A stretch of DNA of 64,000 nucleotides from JAICUF01 sp038250675 (GTDB lineage: Bacteria; Gemmatimonadota; Gemmatimonadetes; Gemmatimonadales; GWC2-71-9), in assembly GCA_038250675.1 (NCBI GenBank), contig JBBSCB010000002.1, forward strand, positions 124,001 through 188,000, written 5' to 3'. Shown piece after piece: positions 59,795 through 64,000 of the stretch. Position numbers and translations under genes: made by a program. The notes beneath the pieces are model-generated. The model was not told the DNA's origin. It did not search any database and saw nothing but the letters and a program-made list of their open reading frames with translations. Each line of letters opens with the position of its first letter. Position 1 is the stretch's first letter.

Positions 59795-60351
59795 GCGACC
59801 ACCTCGTCCCCCAGCCACCGCCGCAGCCGCACGTGGGCTCGGGCCAGCTGGGACTTCGAAAAACTCACCGTCTTGCCCATCATCTCCGCGATCTCGTCGT
59901 GCGTATATCCCTCGACATCGTGCAGCCAGACCACTGCGCGTGACGTCTCGCCCAGCCGCTCGAGCGCCGCCTCCAGGTCCATCCGGAGCGCGGTGTCCTC
60001 CCGCCCGGACGGCACCAGCTGATCGTCCAGGAGGTCGGTGTCCCGGTACTTGTTGCGCCGGAGCCGCATCAGCGCCTTGCTGGCGGCGATGGTCCGGATC
60101 CAGCCCCAGAGACTGCCCTCACCCCGATATCTGCTGATACTGCGGCACACCTCGAAGAACGTCTCCTGCAGCACATCCTCGGCGTCCTCGGCGGTCCGGC
60201 AGATGCGCCGGGCCAGGCCGTAGACCGGGCTCTCGTAGGCCCGGAACAACTGCTCCAGCGCCGCCGGGTCGCCCCGCCTGGCCCCGGCGAGCACCGACTC
60301 GGCGTTGGCCGCGAAGTACGCATCCATGGGCAGGGTCCGCGAGAGGGTCAT
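59791..60351 (-). CDS. ECF-type RNA polymerase sigma factor
   Basis: A 186-residue group 4 sigma factor. Region 2: L-E-Q-L-F-R-A-Y-E-S-P-V-Y-G, D-A-E-D-V-L-Q-E-T-F-F and W-G-W-I-R-T-I-A; region 4: G-E-T-S-R-A-V-V-W-L-H-D-V-E-G-Y-T-H-D-E-I-A-type helix-turn-helix. ATG 60351 is used; ATG 60327 and upstream starts are possible. First gene of sigma/anti-sigma/PDZ, divergent from the ferritin-like/VIT1 gene with about 85 bases between, which may be its target. Confidence 0.9.
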   Translation of the reverse strand: MTLSRTLPMDAYFAANAESVLAGARRGDPAALEQLFRAYESPVYGLARRICRTAEDAEDVLQETFFEVCRSISRYRGEGSLWGWIRTIAASKALMRLRRNKYRDTDLLDDQLVPSGREDTALRMDLEAALERLGETSRAVVWLHDVEGYTHDEIAEMMGKTVSFSKSQLARAHVRLRRWLGDEVVA

Positions 60352-60436
60352 GGTACCGGTAAAGATGCGGGTGGGGGCCAGATCGTCGCACCCCCCCGCC
60401 CTTCCGCCGCCCGGGTGGACCGGCCTTATTACCGGC

Positions 60437-61561
60437 ATGACCCCATCGTCCCCGGACATCGCGATCTGGCGACACCACCTCGCCGATGAGGCGGACGCCG
60501 CCTACCTCTATGGCGAGCTGGCCAAGGCCGAACCCGACCCCAAGCGCTCCCGCCTCTATTCCCAGCTGTCTCATGTCGAACAACGTCACGTCGAGATGTG
60601 GCGCAAGCTCCTGACCGAACACGGCCACGACGCCGCGGTGCCGACGCCGTCGTTCAGCGCGCGCAGCCGCGCCTGGGTGGCCCGCCGCCTCGGCAGCGGG
60701 ATTCTCCTGCCGATGCTGCTCCAGGAGGAGGGCCGGGAGGTCAAGGGGTATCTGAACATGTACCGCGACGCCCCCGACGCAGTCAGCGGACCCACGGCAT
60801 TGCGGCTGGCCAAGGAATCGAAGGAGCACGCCGAGACACTGGCCCGGATGGGCGGCGGCGAGCCGGAGCCGTGGCACAAGGCGGGCGCCGGCGGGTTCCT
60901 CCGGAACGTCGTCTACGGGTTTAACGACGGGCTCACGGCGAACTTCGGCCTCGTCGCCGGGATGATCGGTGCGCAGACCGGCCTCGGTCTCGCGACCCAC
61001 GCGGTCGTCGTCGCGGGTCTGGCCGGCGCCGTGGCCGATGCGCTGTCGATGGCGTCATCCGGGTATCTGGCCGCCAAGAGCGAGCGCGAGGTCTTTGAAC
61101 ACGAAATCGCGATGGAGCGGGAGGAGATCCGCCTCATGCCCGAGCTCGAGCGCGAGGAGCTCAGTCTGATCTATCAGGCCAAGGGGATGGAGGAAGCGCA
61201 GGCCGAGCTGCTGGCGACGCAGGTCATGTCGGATCCGGCGCGGGCGCTGGACGAGAAGGTGCGCGAGGAGTTGAAGATCGGCGAGGCCACGAGCACGCCG
61301 ATGCGTGAGGCCTGGGTCACCGGCGTCGCGACGGCGTTCGGCGCGCTGATCCCGGTGGCGCCGCTGCTGCTGAGCAGCGGGCGATGGGCGATCTGGACGT
61401 CGTTTGCGCTGGCGATGGTGTCGCATTTCGGGGTGGGAGCGGCCCGCAGCTTCTTCACCGGCCGCAGCATCTTCCGCAGCGGGCTGGACATGTTCATCGT
61501 GGGGCTGGGCGTGGCCGTGATCGGCTACTACATGGGCGGGTGGCTGACGCGGATGCTCTAG
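60437..61561 (+). CDS. ferritin-like/VIT1 fusion membrane protein (MbfA-like iron exporter)
   Basis: A 374-residue protein. Residues about 1-140 form a rubrerythrin-like domain with iron ligands in D-E-A-D-A-A-Y-L-Y, V-E-Q-R-H-V-E-M-W (E-x-x-H) and K-E-S-K-E-H-A-E-T-L. The C-terminal part is a CCC1/VIT1 transporter: N-V-V-Y-G-F-N-D-G-L-T-A-N-F-G-L, cytoplasmic helices with E-x-x-E repeats (M-E-R-E-E-I-R-L-M-P-E-L-E), and closing helices. MbfA-type proteins export iron and guard against peroxide. TATTAC at 60427-60432 is four bases before ATG 60437, hinting at a leaderless message. Confidence 0.9.
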   Translation: MTPSSPDIAIWRHHLADEADAAYLYGELAKAEPDPKRSRLYSQLSHVEQRHVEMWRKLLTEHGHDAAVPTPSFSARSRAWVARRLGSGILLPMLLQEEGREVKGYLNMYRDAPDAVSGPTALRLAKESKEHAETLARMGGGEPEPWHKAGAGGFLRNVVYGFNDGLTANFGLVAGMIGAQTGLGLATHAVVVAGLAGAVADALSMASSGYLAAKSEREVFEHEIAMEREEIRLMPELEREELSLIYQAKGMEEAQAELLATQVMSDPARALDEKVREELKIGEATSTPMREAWVTGVATAFGALIPVAPLLLSSGRWAIWTSFALAMVSHFGVGAARSFFTGRSIFRSGLDMFIVGLGVAVIGYYMGGWLTRML

Positions 61562-61573
61562 GCGGCGTCAGCC
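61542..61573. terminator. possible convergent terminator hairpin
   Basis: GGCTGACGC (61542-61550) and GCGTCAGCC (61565-61573) make a 9-bp stem over a 14-base loop. It overlaps the ends of the two convergent genes, so it may stop either transcript. There is no T-tract on either side. Confidence 0.35.
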
Positions 61574-63961
61574 CACGACCAGATTGAGCAGGCGGTTGGG
61601 CACGTAGATCCGCTTGCGCACCTCCTTGCCCGCCACAAAGCGCTGGGTGGCGGCATCGGCCAGCGCAGCGGCCACGACGGCGTCCTCGCCGGCGTCACGC
61701 CCGACGATCACGGTCGAACGCGTCCTGCCGTTGACCTGCACCGCCACCTCCACGCGGCTCTCCACCACGAACTGCTCGTCCCATTCGGGCCACAGCTCGT
61801 CGAAGATCGTCGTCGCGTGTCCCAGCCGCTCCCAGCACTCCTCTGCAAAGTGCGGCGCAAACGGCGCCAGCATGACGATCAGGTCCTGCACCACCTGGCG
61901 GTCGCAGCAACGCGCCTCGCGCAGCGCGTTGACCAGCTCCATGCAGGCGGCAATGGCCGAGTTGTAGCGCAGCGCTCCGATCGCCTCGGTGGCGCGCTTG
62001 ACCGTCTGGTGCCACTTCACCACCAGCTCGCGGCGCACCTCGCCGCCGCACATATCCTCCCGTACGCAGTCCCCAACCATCGCCCACACCTTGTCGAGAA
62101 AGCGTCGCGGGCCGCTCATGCCTTCGTCGCGGAAGTCGCCGCCTTCCTGGAACGGACCCAGGAACATCAGATACATCCGGAAGGTGTCGGCGCCCCAGCG
62201 CGCGAGGTACTGATCGGGTACCACCACGTTGCCGCGCGACTTGGACATCTTGGCGCCGTCCTTGACGATCAGCCCGTGCGCCCGGAAGCGGGCGAACGGC
62301 TCGTCGAACGTCACCAGCCCCAGCTCGTGCAGCACCATCGCGATGAACCGCGAATACAGGAGATGCAGCACCGCGTGCTCGTTGCCGCCGATGTAGGTCG
62401 TGACCGGGCACCAGCGCCGGGTGCGCTCCGCGTCGAAGGCGCGGTCGTCGAAGTCGGTGCTGGGATAGCGCAGGTAATACCACGCGGAATCGAGGAACGT
62501 GTCGGACACGTCGGTCTCGCGGCGGGCACGCGTGCCGCACACCGGGCACGGGACGTAGTACCACTCCTCGTGACGGGCGAGCGGCGAGATGCCGCTGTCG
62601 TCCGGCCGGAAGTCCTCAATGTCCGGCAGAAGCACCGGCAGATCGGCCTCGGGCACGGGCACCGCGCCGTGCTCGTCGCAGTAGATGATCGGAATCGGCG
62701 GGCCCCAGTAGCGCTGGCGCGAGATGCACCAGTCGTGCAGGCGATACTGGATGACGCCCTTCCCCGTGCCGCTCGATTCCAGCCAGCGGATGATGGCGCT
62801 CCGGCCCTGGTCCGCCAGCATGCCGCTGAACTCGCCGGATCCGATCAGCATGCCGCCCTCGTCCACGACGGGCACCACCGGCAGCCCGTACCGGGTCGCG
62901 AACTCGAGATCGCGCTCGTCGTGAGCCGGCACCGCCATGATGCCGCCGGTGCCGTACTCCATCAGCACGTAGTCCGCGACCCAGACCGGAATCATCCGCC
63001 CGTTGGCGGGATTCTTGGCGAACGCCCCCGTGAAGACCCCAGACTTCTCGCGCTCGCCCACCCGGCGGGAGATCAGGTCCTTGGCCGCCGCCGCCGCGCG
63101 GTAGGCGTGCACGGCATCGTGCTGGGCCGGCGTGGTGATCTCGCCCACCAGCGGATGCTCGGGGGCGAGCACCATAAACGTTGCGCCGTAGAGCGTATCG
63201 GGCCGCGTGGTGAACACGGTGATGTCGCGGTTGTGATCGAGGGCGAATTCGATCTCCGCTCCCTCCGACCGGCCGATCCAGTTGCGCTGGGCGGTGACCG
63301 TGGTCTCCGACCAGTCCATCCGGCCCGGGTCGTCGAGATCGGCCAGCAGGCGGTCCGCGTAGTCGCTGATCCGGAAGAACCACTGCTCCAGGGTGCGCTG
63401 CTCCACCCGGGTCTCCGGATGGCGCTCACAGAATCCGTTGATCACCTGCTCGTTGGCGAGCACCGTCTTGCACTCGGGGCACCAGTTGACAGCAGCGTAC
63501 TTCTTGTACGCCTTGCCTGCCTCGAGCAGCTTGAGGAAGAGCCACTGGGTCCACTTGTAGTACGCCGGATCGGTGGTGGACAGCTCGTGACGCCAGTCGA
63601 ACATCCCGCCCATCCGCTGCAGCTGCCGACGGAAATTGGCGATGTTCGCGGGAATGAGCCGGGCCGGATGGCTGCCGACCTTGATCGCGAAATTTTCGCT
63701 GTGGATCCCGAACGCGTCGAACCCGATCGGCTCGAAGACCTGGTGGCCCCGAAGCCGCTGGAAGCGCCCGTACACGTCGCTGCCGGTGAACGCGAACATG
63801 TTCCCGACGTGGAGCCCCTCGGCCGACGGATACGGAAACATCATGAGGTTGTAGAACGGCCGGGCGGCACCGTCGAGGTCGGGCTCGTTGGTCCCGCGCT
63901 CGGCCCAGCGGGCCTGCCATTTCGCCTCGACTACGTCGGGCTGATACATCTCGTCGCTCAC
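61568..63961 (-). CDS. leuS: leucyl-tRNA synthetase
   Basis: A 797-residue class I synthetase, close to the 800-residue Bacillus type rather than the 860-residue E. coli form. H-V-G-N (51-54) is the HIGH motif; the CP1 editing domain carries V-F-T-T-R-P-D-T-L-Y-G-A (threonine-rich site) and D-E-R-D; K-M-S-K-S is at about 570; the anticodon-binding domain ends the protein. Zinc-type C-P-V-C-G-T-R and C-P-E-C are present. GTG 63961 has GAGG five bases before it; ATG 63949 is an alternative. Complete in the window, but its promoter is outside. Confidence 0.96.
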   Translation of the reverse strand: MSDEMYQPDVVEAKWQARWAERGTNEPDLDGAARPFYNLMMFPYPSAEGLHVGNMFAFTGSDVYGRFQRLRGHQVFEPIGFDAFGIHSENFAIKVGSHPARLIPANIANFRRQLQRMGGMFDWRHELSTTDPAYYKWTQWLFLKLLEAGKAYKKYAAVNWCPECKTVLANEQVINGFCERHPETRVEQRTLEQWFFRISDYADRLLADLDDPGRMDWSETTVTAQRNWIGRSEGAEIEFALDHNRDITVFTTRPDTLYGATFMVLAPEHPLVGEITTPAQHDAVHAYRAAAAAKDLISRRVGEREKSGVFTGAFAKNPANGRMIPVWVADYVLMEYGTGGIMAVPAHDERDLEFATRYGLPVVPVVDEGGMLIGSGEFSGMLADQGRSAIIRWLESSGTGKGVIQYRLHDWCISRQRYWGPPIPIIYCDEHGAVPVPEADLPVLLPDIEDFRPDDSGISPLARHEEWYYVPCPVCGTRARRETDVSDTFLDSAWYYLRYPSTDFDDRAFDAERTRRWCPVTTYIGGNEHAVLHLLYSRFIAMVLHELGLVTFDEPFARFRAHGLIVKDGAKMSKSRGNVVVPDQYLARWGADTFRMYLMFLGPFQEGGDFRDEGMSGPRRFLDKVWAMVGDCVREDMCGGEVRRELVVKWHQTVKRATEAIGALRYNSAIAACMELVNALREARCCDRQVVQDLIVMLAPFAPHFAEECWERLGHATTIFDELWPEWDEQFVVESRVEVAVQVNGRTRSTVIVGRDAGEDAVVAAALADAATQRFVAGKEVRKRIYVPNRLLNLVVG

Positions 63962-64000
63962 GTCACCTCGCTGCCGGGTCGGTCAGAATCGCTGCGGTAA

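Noticed and set aside
61817..64000. 727-codon open frame on the plus strand
   Set aside because: Antisense shadow of leuS, which has all synthetase motifs; the antisense product has no recognisable domain.

Overview
The window is one continuous stretch of a high-GC, gene-dense bacterial chromosome with no rRNA, tRNA, CRISPR array, prophage or insertion sequence that I can see. Gene style and content (didermic envelope proteins such as a FadL-type porin, a TolC-type channel and a DUF5916 barrel; many signal peptides ending in A-Q; many ATGA stop/start overlaps; GTG starts; an -10-like TAnnTT hexamer before many genes) suggest an uncultured member of Gemmatimonadota or a close relative. This is an inference from style, not a database result. 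The organism looks aerobic or microaerobic and heterotrophic (acyl-CoA dehydrogenase, diiron acyl-ACP desaturase, peptidases, ferritin-like iron protein).

Layout. 1-6.2 kb: a cut-off Yip1 membrane protein, an orphan zinc-finger anti-sigma-like protein, a YfcC-type carrier, a zinc-ribbon thioredoxin, a GNAT enzyme, then desaturase-lipoprotein-YggT-DUF167. 6.2-13.2 kb: a methionine unit in which a SAM-II-type riboswitch with an intrinsic terminator precedes cobalamin-dependent metH and a homocysteine methyltransferase/methylenetetrahydrofolate reductase fusion; an acyl-CoA dehydrogenase follows. 13.2-13.9 kb is the only long gene-free stretch. 13.9-20.3 kb: PBP4-type carboxypeptidase, two small membrane proteins, an OPT transporter and an M42 peptidase. 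20.3-24.8 kb (minus strand): a HEAT-repeat protein and a complete group I ECF vitamin transporter (S, T, A', A) whose two ATPases are complementarily degenerate. 24.9-34.5 kb: M28 peptidase, a free-methionine-sulfoxide-reductase-like GAF protein, a decayed histone-deacetylase-family gene, an alpha/beta hydrolase, a truncated DUF3857 gene, a PolX whose polymerase centre is lost while its PHP domain is intact, endonuclease III, a DUF255 protein, a cyclophilin and a DUF6941 protein with no ordinary start codon.

34.5-45.6 kb: a FadL-type porin with an SGNH lipoprotein hydrolase, an HD-domain protein, a cardiolipin-synthase-like enzyme, then a seven-gene run: ECF sigma, short membrane anti-sigma candidate, Spy/CpxP-like sensor, TolC-type channel, MacB-type ATPase, lipoprotein adaptor and MacB-type permease. 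This reads as an envelope-stress circuit wired to its own tripartite efflux pump. 45.6-55.2 kb: a DUF5916 barrel, an oxidoreductase remnant, a ClC-CBS channel, a TPR protein, a cytochrome b/molybdopterin oxidoreductase pair, an exported methyltransferase and FabH. 55.2-64 kb: a YggX-like protein, DUF3187, GlsB, TetR, a second sigma/anti-sigma/PDZ unit divergent from a ferritin-like/VIT1 membrane protein, and leuS.

The strongest points for follow-up are the SAM-II riboswitch, the asymmetric ECF ATPase pair, the polymerase-dead PolX, the sigma-efflux operon and the recurring TAnnTT promoter element with several apparently leaderless starts.
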